The notes beneath the pieces are model-generated. The model did no database searches, was not told the DNA's origin, and saw only the letters and a list, made by a program, of their open reading frames with translations. From Notospermus geniculatus (Eukaryota; Nemertea; Pilidiophora; Heteronemertea; Lineidae), in assembly GCA_002633025.1 (NCBI GenBank), contig NMRB01000979.1, forward strand, positions 34,004 to 98,003: DNA of 64,000 nt, written 5' to 3'. Numbering within the stretch: the stretch's first letter is position 1; the number at the start of each line of letters is the position of its first letter. The position numbers and the translations under genes were made by a program. Shown piece after piece: positions 47,001 through 58,100 of the stretch.

Positions 47001-50000
47001 TGGGGTTGAAAATTTGCAAGAGTCTGGAAATTGACTTCTTGATATTTATTATTTTGTGTGTCAATTTTTGTGCTTTCTCGTTCTTTGGATATTGAAAATA
47101 CATGTACTACAATAAAAGTATTACAAACCCATGAAAGTGTTGGTTGGCAAGGAGAAAGCAACATGGCCATTGATGGGAAATACTAGTTCCTATCATTCAC
47201 GTCATTGTAGACTGGTAGACTGCTATCATACCGGTAGTCTGATCTGAACTCCAGCCCATAATATCCGAACCCTAACCCAGTCCATTGTGCCTATGAACCG
47301 AGGAAGATTGCAAGATTACAACAAACTGACTTCAGAAATTTCACCTTAATTCATCATTTGGAATCGTATCATCAGTGAACTTGCTTGCTTGGTGGAACTT
47401 GGTAGATTTCGTAAACTTCTGCTACATTGTGGAGCATTCCAATGACGATGTATCGGCATTGCTGAGGACTTTGCCAACTGGTGCACCTGCTGATGCCTTT
47501 GTATGTAACTAACTGGATCCTTTTGAAGGGGATTCTACTCGCTGTCTCTTTGTCGAACATGCCATATGGTTTTATCTCAACATCTACATGTATCTACAAG
47601 TATCGGGTAGGGTTGTTTGTCTCTCTGTTTGCTGGTAGATTCCTTGACATACGGTACGTGTTTGTACATGGTGGGCAAAGCCCAATCAGTGGGCAAACTG
47701 CACTTATCAGTCACGTCAGTACATCAAACAACCCTTGACTAGTGCTGCACATGAAAAAGAACTCTGAGCAGCTGAGACAGGACCATGGCACAGTGTGTTT
47801 CTTCGATTCCAGACTATTTTTTTCCATTCCCACAAGACATGGTAACCATCAAGAAAGTGCAGTTTGTCATCACAATCTTCCAGTTTGTTGAGGCAAGATT
47901 TGCATGAAATGAACCACATGAAATATATTAAATAATTTGAAAATTGTGTGTAGAAAAATAGTATTTGGTAGCAGCAAAAATAGATAAGAGAGGAATGGTA
48001 CAAAATGTAGCAGGCCTATTCCCTCCTTTTTGTTTCCTTGACTACGTGCCAAATTTGACAACAGTGTATGATACATGCATATTATTTTTGCATGAAAAGT
48101 TCAGGCATGCCGTCTTGATTGATATTGTCACTCCAGTCCATTCGATATGTGTATCCAGTACCCTGCACCGTTTATCGCAATTTCTGCTGATATGAAAATG
48201 TTTTGCCAAAATTTTTGTTGACATCGATTCCTGTGAATTTTGTCACCATCAATGGTACCATGATGTACCACAGGGAGATGGGGTCAAAATTTTGCACACA
48301 GGCAGTAGCCAACTCAATGAGAAAGCAACAACATCTCATCAAACAAATTGAGCATGGGAAGGCACCAGATTAGATGTTGACCTAATTGCTGTCTTCAATC
48401 CCTGCATTGCAATCCTGACCGAGGTAGGCCTACATGTAGGAGTTGGCATCGTTTTTGAGTTGACATTTCCCCAGTGCCTGTTCAGTGTTTTTTCAGCTAG
48501 AAATTTCAAAAGGCAGGGGGCATGCCTCCACTCTATCATCTACAGGTATCTATGGTGTACGGACACAAAAAAGTCTTTTCTAGAGTTTCAGATTGTAAAG
48601 TTCCAGCCTGAAGACCCCAGTTGGGGTCGAAAATTTGCTAAATATTCTGGAAATTGACTTTATATACATGTACTTTATTATATTGTGTGTCGATTTTTGT
48701 GCTTGCCTTCTCTTTGGACACAAAAAAGGCAGGGTATTTTCAACCTCAAAAAAAACAAAGATTGGGTGCATTGCAACTCTTCAGCTGAAATGGAAACTAC
48801 CAATTACATGTAGGACCTGGCATCACATGCATGGTTCCTTGCTGACTGAATGCAGAGAGGCATCTTACCCTTCCTTGCAAAAAGAGCCTGTGTCGCTGAA
48901 TACATCAAAAGACTTCTTCACTGTGTTATTTTTGCAAAAAGAAAAACGAACAAAAGGATTGATCACTCAATAATTTTGATTTTATTTGAAAGGACAAGGA
49001 ATGGAAAAGTGGACCCACTCTTCCATGATCTGATTGGTAAACTGATGAAGTAGAGAAAGAGAAAATATGTGTATCATCCATACAGCAGGGATGGCGCTAG
49101 CCACTCACCAACCCCCTCCTATAATTTGCTCAATTATCAATTGGAAATGCATAAGAACTGTAAATTTGTCAGAAACTCAAGAAGCACTAGCCCTACATGT
49201 AGGCCTAAGTATCCCTGATAGTGAGAGAATACTACTGTATTCCTTGGCACACAAATAGTATACAAAAGAGAAGTGTGGATGAAACAGAAACCAATGATGA
49301 TAAACAGGAAGTCAACTTCCAGAAACGAAAATACAAGATCTGAGGCATGTCAGGGATTCACCCTTCATTTTTTGAGGGGCAGGCAACTTTTGCCTTCCCT
49401 TGGACTTTTCATGAAGGTGGGCCTAGCCTATTAAATGCTCAAAGGTCCAACTGCGGGCACCTCCATCCAACATGCCCAAGCCACGGCAAACCTGTAAAAT
49501 CAGGTGGGGTGGGCACTGAGTGTAAACTCAGGTGTGTGTGTGGGGCGGGGGGCACTGGCGGCAAAGCCTGACATCTTTGATTATTTCGCACCCTTGCTTT
49601 CAATAAAAGATCCTACATTCCTGGACATGATTGTGGTCTCTACGGCAAACAAGCAGAGGTCGGATGCCAGATGGTCCCCCTTTTCTGTCATCTGGGGTGT
49701 AAAAGGGGATCTAGTATTGCAGGGTTAGGCTATCAGCCCGGTTATCAGAATCAGTTATCAGTAGGCCTAGGCCTACTGTCACACAGTCTGTTTCCCTTCC
49801 CTTTTTATTATCTCATTTTGGCAACATGCTCTATCCATGAACCCTAAGCAGATAAAAATTTCCTGGACATGGGTGCTAGGTAACTACCCAGTCAACAACA
49901 TGACAATAAAATAACAAACCAGATGCGTCTGCACATGTCCCAGCGAACACGCACAATGGGACTATTGAATAATTTGAATAGGCCACTTCATTCCATGCAG

Positions 50001-50368
50001 GCAAAATGCCAAATAAACACTCTACGAAATTCACCATTTTTGTCAAGATTCACATGAATTTACGGATATATGAAGGCGTTAAATGTTACAATATTTATTT
50101 CGGATATCAGAGAACATAATGAACGTCAAATGAACCGTTTCAAAACAACAAAACTGAACAATTTTCAAGCCAGAAATCAACCCTGAAAACAGGGAAATTT
50201 CGGAAACGCCATGTTCCCGAATTCGCAACGGCACAAACCGTGGGGCTCGGGTCGAAATTCCAGGGTTATTTCACAGCCAAACACGACAAAATATAACTAA
50301 AAATACAACTAAGAGTATAAAGATAAAGTAGGCGTGTGTGTTAGAGCAAAATATGAAGTAAAAATCAC
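44008..50368 (-). other. RFX first intron; no coding exon seen
   Basis: The 6.4 kb between the non-coding first exon and coding exon 1 shows no splice-flanked coding segment. It contains two related fragments with AAGACCCC and GGTTGGGGT-type words (46975-47040 and 48608-48662), matching the arms of the foldback element at 60529-60692. An X-box-like site lies at 45393-45406. Confidence 0.5.
45393..45406 (+). promoter_or_regulatory. X-box-like site in RFX intron 1
   Basis: CTGGCCATAGCAAC has a perfect second half site (ATAGCAAC) and two mismatches in the first half against the X-box consensus. It could serve RFX autoregulation, but this rests on sequence alone. Confidence 0.25.
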
Positions 50369-50470
50369 CTTAGTCTTGTTGGCGGGTCAACAGTCGTCAC
50401 AGCTACGGTGTCTATGGCGTTTATTCCTACGGCAACTGTTGCCAGACTCCGTACACAATAAGCTTTTGTG
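50369..50470 (-). other. Candidate non-coding first exon of RFX
   Basis: A splice donor ACTAAG|GTGATT on the minus strand ends a CpG-containing stretch. Joined to the exon at 44007 it gives an in-frame TAA just upstream of the Met at 43984, which supports it as 5' UTR. The upstream boundary (transcription start) is not determinable. Confidence 0.45.
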
Positions 50471-51100
50471 TTAATCCGCGCAAAGAACTATTTTATCATG
50501 GCGTCAGTTAAGCATTTGCACGATTTAGCATCAATTAAAATGCTCAATTTGGCATCATAAATTGAAGAAAAGGCGTATTCCATCTAGTTCTACAACAAAA
50601 TTAGTTGTTATTTGTTTATATTCCAAGTAATTGATAGATCTATATTTTCCAAACGTTATAATTTTTGTGTGAAGAGTCTTCGCCGCCATCTTGGCCTCAC
50701 CAAACGACAGGTTGGCAAATATGGCCGCCGAGCACTAAGGTGATGCGCCATGACAACAAAGCGTTCTAGTAATCATGCCTGGAACGGGTCTCATTCATAA
50801 TAAAATTAGTTATGCGATTCCTAGTAGATGCTGGGGGTGTTTTGCTATGATGGGGGCGAGCACAACTTTGTGAATCGATCTTCAAATAGATGCGGGTTCT
50901 GCGGCAGATTTGCAAACATTTGTTCAAATTGAGAGGAATTTTCCGGTTGGTAGTTCGCTTTAATTTTGCGGAATACATTTGCGCGGGAGTGCAAAGCAAA
51001 TTGAACGCGGGAGTTTTGAACTGAACACGTGCAATGTGGCTGTTGGCGGGCGTCCGGCTTGCGCGCGGACCTCGCAAATCGGCGAGATGTTTCTAGCTCG
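50470..51100. promoter_or_regulatory. RFX promoter region with paired YY1-type sites
   Basis: CpG-containing sequence with GCCGCCATCTTG (50682-50693; YY1-type CAAGATGGCGGC on the minus strand). A second, opposite AATATGGCCGCC lies at 50718-50729. An X-box-like TGCGCCATGACAAC (12 of 14 matches, intact second half) lies at 50744-50757. The region may be bidirectional, but no plus-strand gene is evident. Confidence 0.45.
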
Positions 51101-51667
51101 ATAGCAAGATGACCTCTTATAGGGTCTTAATCGAAATTGATTGTGGTTAAATTATTGTAATAGGCCTAGCTTGGTTGAATAAATTCCAGCTGAAAGTGAA
51201 ATCGCCCGCGCTGGATAGGAAAAAACTGCGTGCTCATTTTCGTGATTTTCGAGAGAAAAAAATTATTTTCGAGCAGTTTGGTTACCATCATTTTCGTTAA
51301 AACACTAGTTTCGTTTCGAATTTTTTCGTCCGCAGCGCGCGAAAAGTTTCGTTGAGAACGCGTGAAACACCCGTCATGCAGGCTTATGTGGAAAGCGCGG
51401 GAAACTCATACACACCTCGATCAGGTTCGCGATTTTGCGTGTTTAGAAAGTGTGATAAAATCTAATGCCCCCACCCTCCTGATGTCCCCCTGCATTGTTT
51501 GTCACAGGATTAAGGGTCTTGGTCTCTGTATAGTCCTATTCAATGGTGCCGCTTGTCCGTAAATAGGGGAATGTTGGGGGACATTAGTCACATATCGCCG
51601 GGGGACATTCTTTTACAGGACACACAGCTCAAAAATGCGTCTCGGCGGTATCTGCCAGCGTTTCGCA

Positions 51668-51922
51668 TTAAGCCTTGTTTATACTTCGACGCACGACCAT
51701 CGCTGGCGACCGACGCGCGATCTTGCGTTCGACGCCGACCCCGTCGTGCGATTTGGTCGTCGTCCAATCGGCGAGGCTGTAATTACTTGAGTAATTTCAT
51801 AACGGGTAGCCGTCGCTAAAGTAGGCTGGACTGTGAATCAATTCTGCGAAGTCGGCGTCCAGATTTGATCGGGCGTCGGACGCCGATTGTCTTGCGTCGA
51901 AGTAGGCTATAAACTAGGCTTT
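51668..51922. mobile_element. CGACGCACGACC foldback element, copy 1
   Basis: The left end reads AGCCTTGTTTATACTTCGAC and the right end mirrors it as GTCGAAGTA, then ATAAACTAGGCTTT. The interior is full of GACGCCGA and TCGGCGTC words. A 27-bp flank starting GGTATCTGCCAGCGTTT precedes both this copy and copy 2. Confidence 0.75.
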
Positions 51923-52053
51923 AGGCCCCTATGGGTGGCGTCCATAGAGCGCCGACAAGATTAGGAAGGGTTGCGCAAGCAAATTATAATGTCATTTCGG
52001 CCGGGATTTCGGCATTCTAGAGAGTTTTCGCGGTATCTGCCAGCGTTTGGCAT

Positions 52054-52300
52054 TAAAGCCTAGTTTATACTTCGACGCAAACCCTTCGGCGTCCGACGCA
52101 CGACCAAATCTGGACGCCGACTTCGCGGAATTGATTCAGAGTCCAGCGTACTTTAGCGACGGCGACCTGTTATGAAATGACTGATAATTACAGCTTCGCG
52201 ATCGGACGCCGATCAGTCGCACGATGGGGTCGGCGTCGAACGCAAGACAGCGCGTCGGTCGCCGGCGATGGTCGTGCGTCGAAGTATAAACTGGGCTTTA
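52054..52300. mobile_element. CGACGCACGACC foldback element, copy 2
   Basis: The ends are AAAGCCTAGTTTATACTTCG and its near complement. It shares the GTTATGAAATGACT and GGTCGGCGTCGAACGCAAGA words with copies 1 and 3. Confidence 0.75.
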
Positions 52301-52472
52301 GCCTTGTTTATACTTCGACGCACGNGACGGCGACCCATTATGAAATGACTCAAGTAATAACAGCCTCGCAATCGGACGCCGACCAAATCGCACGACGGGG
52401 TCGGCGTCGAACGCAAGAACGCGCGTCGGTCGCCAGCGATGGTCGTGCGTTGAAGTATAAACTAGGCTTTAA
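52298..52472. mobile_element. CGACGCACGACC foldback element, copy 3, broken by a gap
   Basis: It follows copy 2 directly, sharing its terminal bases. An N at 52325 interrupts it, and much of its left half appears to be missing. The remainder matches copies 1 and 2. Confidence 0.65.
52325..52325. other. Assembly gap (single N) inside a repeat
   Basis: The N lies after TACTTCGACGCACG in the third copy of a foldback family. Collapse or misjoining between near-identical copies is the likely cause. Confidence 0.7.
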
Positions 52473-52572
52473 GCCCCCGAAACGCCAACGCCAACGTCTA
52501 TCCTTTTGTTCGGTGCTCTCTTCTTGGCACCGAATGGGTTTGGCGTTGCCGGCGTTGGCGTTTCGGGGGCTT
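52471..52572. repeat. GC-rich hairpin
   Basis: AAGCCCCCGAAACGCCAACG is mirrored by CGTTGGCGTTTCGGGGGCTT with short GGTGC/GCACC pairing inside. It abuts the preceding foldback array. Confidence 0.75.
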
Positions 52573-52869
52573 TGCGAAAACTCCCTATTCTTTCCGCGTC
52601 AGACGCGAAAAATGTGTGTGAATCATCGTTTTCTCGGACATTAGGGCATATACTACGAATATCTGCGTATTGACTGCAGACATAGGCCTATGAGAGTGTC
52701 CTAGGAGATCGCGAGGCGCGAAATGCGGGGCGAAATGCCGCTGATCGTAGCAGAATGTTCAGCGCGGACACATCTAGGATCACACCCGGGAAATAGGCCT
52801 AATGCAAGGTTATAAATTCTGTTGACTCTTCCGTGTCTTGACCGCAACTGTCTTGACGGCTTCGCGCAC

Positions 52870-53292
52870 CCCGGGGGGGTCACTCCCCATAAAGTGTGTT
52901 GCACATCAGTGTACTCCACTTTTTTCATAAGCCCCTTTCAGCTGGTAACAGCAATTTTGAATCCCCACCCGTTTTGGCTGGGTATTTTTCAGTCCCCACC
53001 CCTAAAGCTGAGTACTCTGCAATCCCCACCCCTAATGGCTGGGTCATTTGAGAGACGTTTCAAAGGGCTTTTTGCAGGACACATGGACCACACTAGGCAG
53101 GGGAGGGCTTAAGGCGGGGGGAAATTGTCTTTTTATGTATTCCCGTGGGCTTTCTGCTGGGTTATGGGTGAAATAGGGGGGCTTATTTGGCCCAGCGCGG
53201 GTCCCGCCGATGTGGCTCGAAAAACACCCCTTTACCCGCAATTTTTGGTACACTGATGTGCAACACACTTTATGGGGAGTGATCCCCCCGGG
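52870..53292. mobile_element. Foldback element with 45-bp arms
   Basis: The arms contain GTCACTCCCCATAAAGTGTG and TTGCACATCAGTGTAC, mirrored at the right end with few changes. About 420 bp. The interior has repeated CCCCACCC words (AATCCCCACCCCTAA), which would be tandem in transcripts. Confidence 0.8.
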
Positions 53293-53931
53293 TCGCGCAC
53301 TCGCTCGGTTCCGCGCCCGGGCCGGCTCCGCGCTTTCCCGAAACAGTCTGTGTGGCTTCTGCTTCCTTCGCGAAGCTGGCCGCACCGCGGAGGGTTTCAG
53401 GGGCGTTTGCGGAAAAGGCGGAAGTGTTACAGAAAGGCGGGAGTGTCCTGACGATGTCCGCACGACAACGCAGACAAGTTGACGAACCTGTGTCAGGAAG
53501 TCCATTTCCGCGTCCAAATTTTAATCGAGACCAAAATTTGGACGCGGAAATTTTGCCCTCTCCCAAACGTGCAGAAATGCCGGGAAATGTTTAGGAATGA
53601 TAAAGACAGTGAACGGAATCTTTCAAGAATATGCGGAGAGGTTGCTGATGAATACGGATTTACTAGTTGCCGCCTCCGCGTCTTGTCCGCGCCCTAGTGG
53701 ACGCCAGGTTTCAGAGGACGCTCAAAGGAAACACTCGCAGATGTTACACCGGGTTGGCGTACCCATATCAGCCCGTTTTTTCCTGGTCTGGTCTACTCCA
53801 GACGCGAATTCGAAGGGGAATTCTGGCAGTCTGGATTGGTGGCCAGGGTGACTTTCTTTTTTAAATCCTGTTTTGGGGAAAGGAAGATTGAGTTCCCAGC
53901 ATCCAATCCAGAAGCGTCCATACATTGATTC

Positions 53932-53969
53932 AATCATGGAGGTATAAAATATTTTATACCTCCATGATT
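53932..53969. repeat. Perfect 38-bp palindrome
   Basis: AATCATGGAGGTATAAAAT is followed immediately by its exact reverse complement, with no spacer. A repeat of CCATGATTC follows at once. Confidence 0.95.
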
Positions 53970-54667
53970 CCATGATTCAACGTAATGAATAAAGATCTAA
54001 AAGTGCAGACGCAAAGGCCTAGAATCTCCCACTGTTGTTACTCAACTGACACACCCCCAGTGGCCATCAGGGTGTTCCACTGCATTTTCTGAAACTCTCT
54101 TTACTTCCTTTCCAATCAACATTTTTACAACGCGAGTACAAGACAGAAAATGCCTTTTGTTGGCCCAAATTTCCAGTGAAGACAAATGCCATGAACACTT
54201 GCTAATGAGGAGCATTCAAAATGGCTCAAGTTAGTTTCTCATTTAATGCTATGGTATACCAGTCATCACATTGCCCTCCCAGTCCCACAACAGGATGTTG
54301 GTCTCACATCTCTCACCAGAGGTGCAGCTAGCAGGTGGGGGGGGGGCAGGGGCAAATGCCCCCCCCCCCCTGAGCAAAAGGGACAAAACAAGTTAATTTT
54401 TTTTCTCTAAAAGGTCATTTCCCTTCTTCAACCCAAGTTATTGTGTCAGATGTGGGGAAAATGCATCTGAGTGAGATGTAAATTTGCAATTTTGGGGGGA
54501 GGACCCCCAGACCCCCCTCCAGCTTCGCCCTCCAGACTCAATTTTGCCCCCTAGGGCATAAAAGCTTTTGCTCACGTTCACACACAAAGTGTGTGCAAAA
54601 GAATGAAAACCAAGGAAGTTAAAACCCTCCTGGTGGAGGGTGCATCCAATGTATTTTTATACTCGTA

Positions 54668-54754
54668 TAGAGACTGGACTGGTCCCTTGCCCTTGAAACG
54701 CTCTGCTATACTCGTATTTGCAGTGTTACAAGGGCAAGGGACCAGTCTGATTGA
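54668..54754. repeat. Foldback hairpin
   Basis: GACTGGTCCCTTGCCCTTG is mirrored by CAAGGGCAAGGGACCAGTC. It is a relative of the hairpin at 1571-1648. Confidence 0.7.
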
Positions 54755-55162
54755 AACCTCCTGAAAGATGAAATACACCACAGAAAATGTCTGCAAAATG
54801 AACAAGTCGATGAAAAACAACTTAAGCAGTTCAAATATATATTTTAATGTATATTCATAGGAAAATGCTGCTTAGGAATTACGTAAGGAATATCAATTCT
54901 TTGAGAGAAAATAAAATTAACAAACATTGAACAGAATAAGATCATGGACGGAAAAGGAAGAACAGTGAAATGGACTTGTCAACAATGGACGGAGCATTTT
55001 GGCAGCATTTTTTCCAGTCGGCCAATTGGCTGCTTCTGATTGAAATGGTTGTTCCTACAACCTGGCGGCTCAAAGTAAGGGAAATGCGGCCAAAACCAAC
55101 TGATGTCGTAAAGACATGCTTTTTGTTCCCTGGGTTTTGAAAAAAAGTTCTTTTCAAGCCTT

Positions 55163-55168
55163 TTTATT
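55163..55168 (-). terminator. Candidate poly(A) signal of SPEF2
   Basis: AATAAA on the minus strand only 16 bp after the SPEF2 stop codon. It implies a very short 3' UTR. No other exact signal in this orientation was noticed nearby. Confidence 0.4.
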
Positions 55169-55183
55169 ATGACAGTTTGCTGA

Positions 55184-58100
55184 TTAATCCAAGGTCTTTG
55201 TACTATGAGCATCCACATTGTCAGCAACTTGGACGGTGAGGACGGACTTCAAATCCTGCAACGGAAAAAATTATTATATAGGCTACATATCAGGCCAGAA
55301 CAAAAGATACGACTCTCAACAAATATGCATAGTATAAGTTTCTTGCTTTTTATTCACAACTGGGCCACCCAACACCTCACCACCTCTTACATCCATGACT
55401 TCAGCAAACCGTCCATTGTGTTTCAGCAGTGTGGGATATGTGCTGAATCTACCGTATACGCAAATATTTTCGCGTGTAAAAATTCTCACGAAAATCGCGA
55501 AATCAAAATTTCGCCGCGAATATTAATACGTGCATAAAAGTTTTCCCCAACAATCCAGTCAGTTCCCTTCCCTGCCCTTGACGTGAACATTAATCCAGGC
55601 GAAACAGGAAAAAAATGTTCAATTCGTGAAATATTATCCCACGAAAATATTTGCGTACTGTATACGGTATTCCTTGCCTCTCAGGTAAGTTTATCAAAAT
55701 GCATGTACTTCAAATGGCTCTACTTACTGGCTGTTTAAACCTATTGAAATTTGCTAAGATGTCTTGGATTACAGGATGTTCTTTGAGTACTTTGTAGGGT
55801 ACAGGTTCCAAGTTTTCACTGCCGAGCTCTTGGTAGACACCAGACATTCTTTCCCGTGACAGTGCATCTTCTGGATCTGTTGCAACGGCAAACCTGTGAC
55901 TGTCGCCACAATCTCGGTCACCATGATGAAGCACCTGCATTATTTAACAAGAAGCATTGAGAATTTAAGGCCAGATTTTTTTTATTTTTAGGATTACGGA
56001 TTTTTTTCTTGTTCAGGAAATGTCGGAGGATGGAATAAAAATAAAAATAAAAATTGCAGGAAGAACAATTTTTATTTTTTTTGTCGGGGAATAGGTTTCA
56101 ATTCCTTGCAGACTATGTCGGAGGATGAATAAAAATAAAATTTGCCAGATGAGGACTCAGACATGTTTGTTCAAAGCCACAGAAAACGTTTTTTTTACAA
56201 TCCCATGCCATCGCACATGGCCGGCCGCACCGGGAGGCAGGAGAGAGACCTTTGAAACAACGTATGCTAGGTAAATTTTATGGTTTTATTTTTTCCGGCC
56301 CAGTAACCGGGGTGAACCTCAAGTTCGGAGGGAAAATAAAAATAAAAATAGCTGAATATCTGAATTTTATTTTTTTTCTGTTTTGGCAAAAACAAACGTC
56401 GGCGAATCCGTAATCCGAAAAATAAAAAAAGTCTGGCCTTAGGTATCTTGTACAATTCTAAGTGTTGACTCTCACCAAACCTTTGTTTCTAGTTGGCACA
56501 AACCATTTGAAACTGAGTTAATCCTCAAGAAAGTTGGCCTACGTATGTCACACAATTTGCTGAATTGTTTAGTGTTATTGATGTTATCAAATGTTATTGA
56601 TTGAACCCCTTCAAATAGAATCGTACTTTCACTTTCAAGACCCAATTATAAACCAAAATCAAAACTTTTTTCACTGTCTTTTGGAGGATACTGACATTAT
56701 CTGCTTTTACAGCATTGGCTGATAAATCTGGGGAGACTGTTACAGAAAAATCAGCAAACCTCCCACTTACCCTCATTAGGGCATCTAGAGGCACCTTTGC
56801 TTCTATTGCTGTCTCTGGTATCTCCTCTTCCATAATCACAGGCTTGTCTGGGTCAATGTCACTGCTGCTGAAACTGAAAGAACACTTCCACATGAAGAAA
56901 AAGCCCCTAATAGTAACATTAATTTCACAAATCTCAGCAGATGATCAGTCCTAGACTCTCTTCGTCATCACACACAGATTGTGCTCAGTGACAAAGAAAG
57001 CAATCACTAAGAACCACTGATTACCTAAGAATGTGGATAAAAGTGAACCTCACACTGGGAAATGGAACAAATTCAACTTTTCGTCTAGCATGCACTTTTG
57101 CAAGGTAACGATAAAACAAACTTGTGCAACTCACCAAGGCTGTGGGCCTTGCAGCATGTGTGGACGAGGCATGTGGACCCCTGAAGCCACAGAGAGAGCC
57201 CGCAAGAAACCTTCATATGGATCTTCTGCAGCCGAGAAGTACATAAGCTGCAAAAGACAGAAACCAAAGATAATGCTTTTAACTAACGGAAGACATAATC
57301 GAATCCAAAGTTTGTATGGACCTTTGAGCTGAGTGCAAGATTCATTCCACTCGACTGATGCAGGACACAATGAAAGCCAAAGTTTGTATGGACCTAAAGT
57401 TGGCAGCAAGAGTGATGAAAAGAAGAATGGCTTCTTTGTTGATAAAATTTTGGGGTTTATAGCAACATAAGATCAAGGTCTTGCAAAATTCAAAGCCACC
57501 AACTTGCTGGAAAGGGCTTTTTTGCATCACTCCCTGAAGATCAAATCGATCATTTCATGTAGGTAATGGTTTTCCAGCTGTTTTGAAAATAAAATACCTG
57601 CACTAAGAATAAAACTTACCATGTCCACGTAATTGACCTGAGGAGGTATCCTGCTCTGATCTGAGAAGAAGTTAAAGAATGCTTTCTTAAGATTTCCGAT
57701 TCGATCATACTTTGGTACCCTGGGCTCAGGTGGTGGCTCAATGACCTCTGTTGGCTCAATGACCTCTGATGGCTCAATGCCTTCATTTTCTGCAGCGTCA
57801 GCATCCTCCTCCCCTTCTTCCTCAGCCACCTTCTCTTCCTCCTCAGCCACCGCTGGCTCTGGTGGCGGAGCTTCAGGCTCGGATGTAAACCACAAATCAA
57901 CCTGAAGTAGTGGAAGATATGCCACGGTTCAGCCCCTCTACAATTGTTTTGTCAAATGACATTACAGCAGATATCTAGTTCCAATACTAGTAGTCAAGAA
58001 TGTGCTCACACTGAGAGTGCGATGTGACCCCACCCAGCAGTCTGGGTCTCTGAAGAGACACATGGTGGCACCCAGTCATATTTTTCATCAGATTTTCTCA

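Larger units (their letters stand above)
51101..55162. other. RFX-SPEF2 intergenic region rich in foldback elements
   Basis: No gene recognised. GC content is higher than elsewhere in the window, and many CG dinucleotides come from foldback elements (51668-52572, 52870-53292). Open frames here are by-products of those repeats. A perfect palindrome lies at 53932-53969, and a G-run/C-run hairpin at 54334-54375. Confidence 0.6.

Noticed and set aside
52177-52644. 155-codon plus-strand open frame and similar long frames at 53.0-53.9 kb.
   Set aside because: They run through foldback repeats and an N, with repeated peptide words caused by the repeat units. No domain is recognisable.
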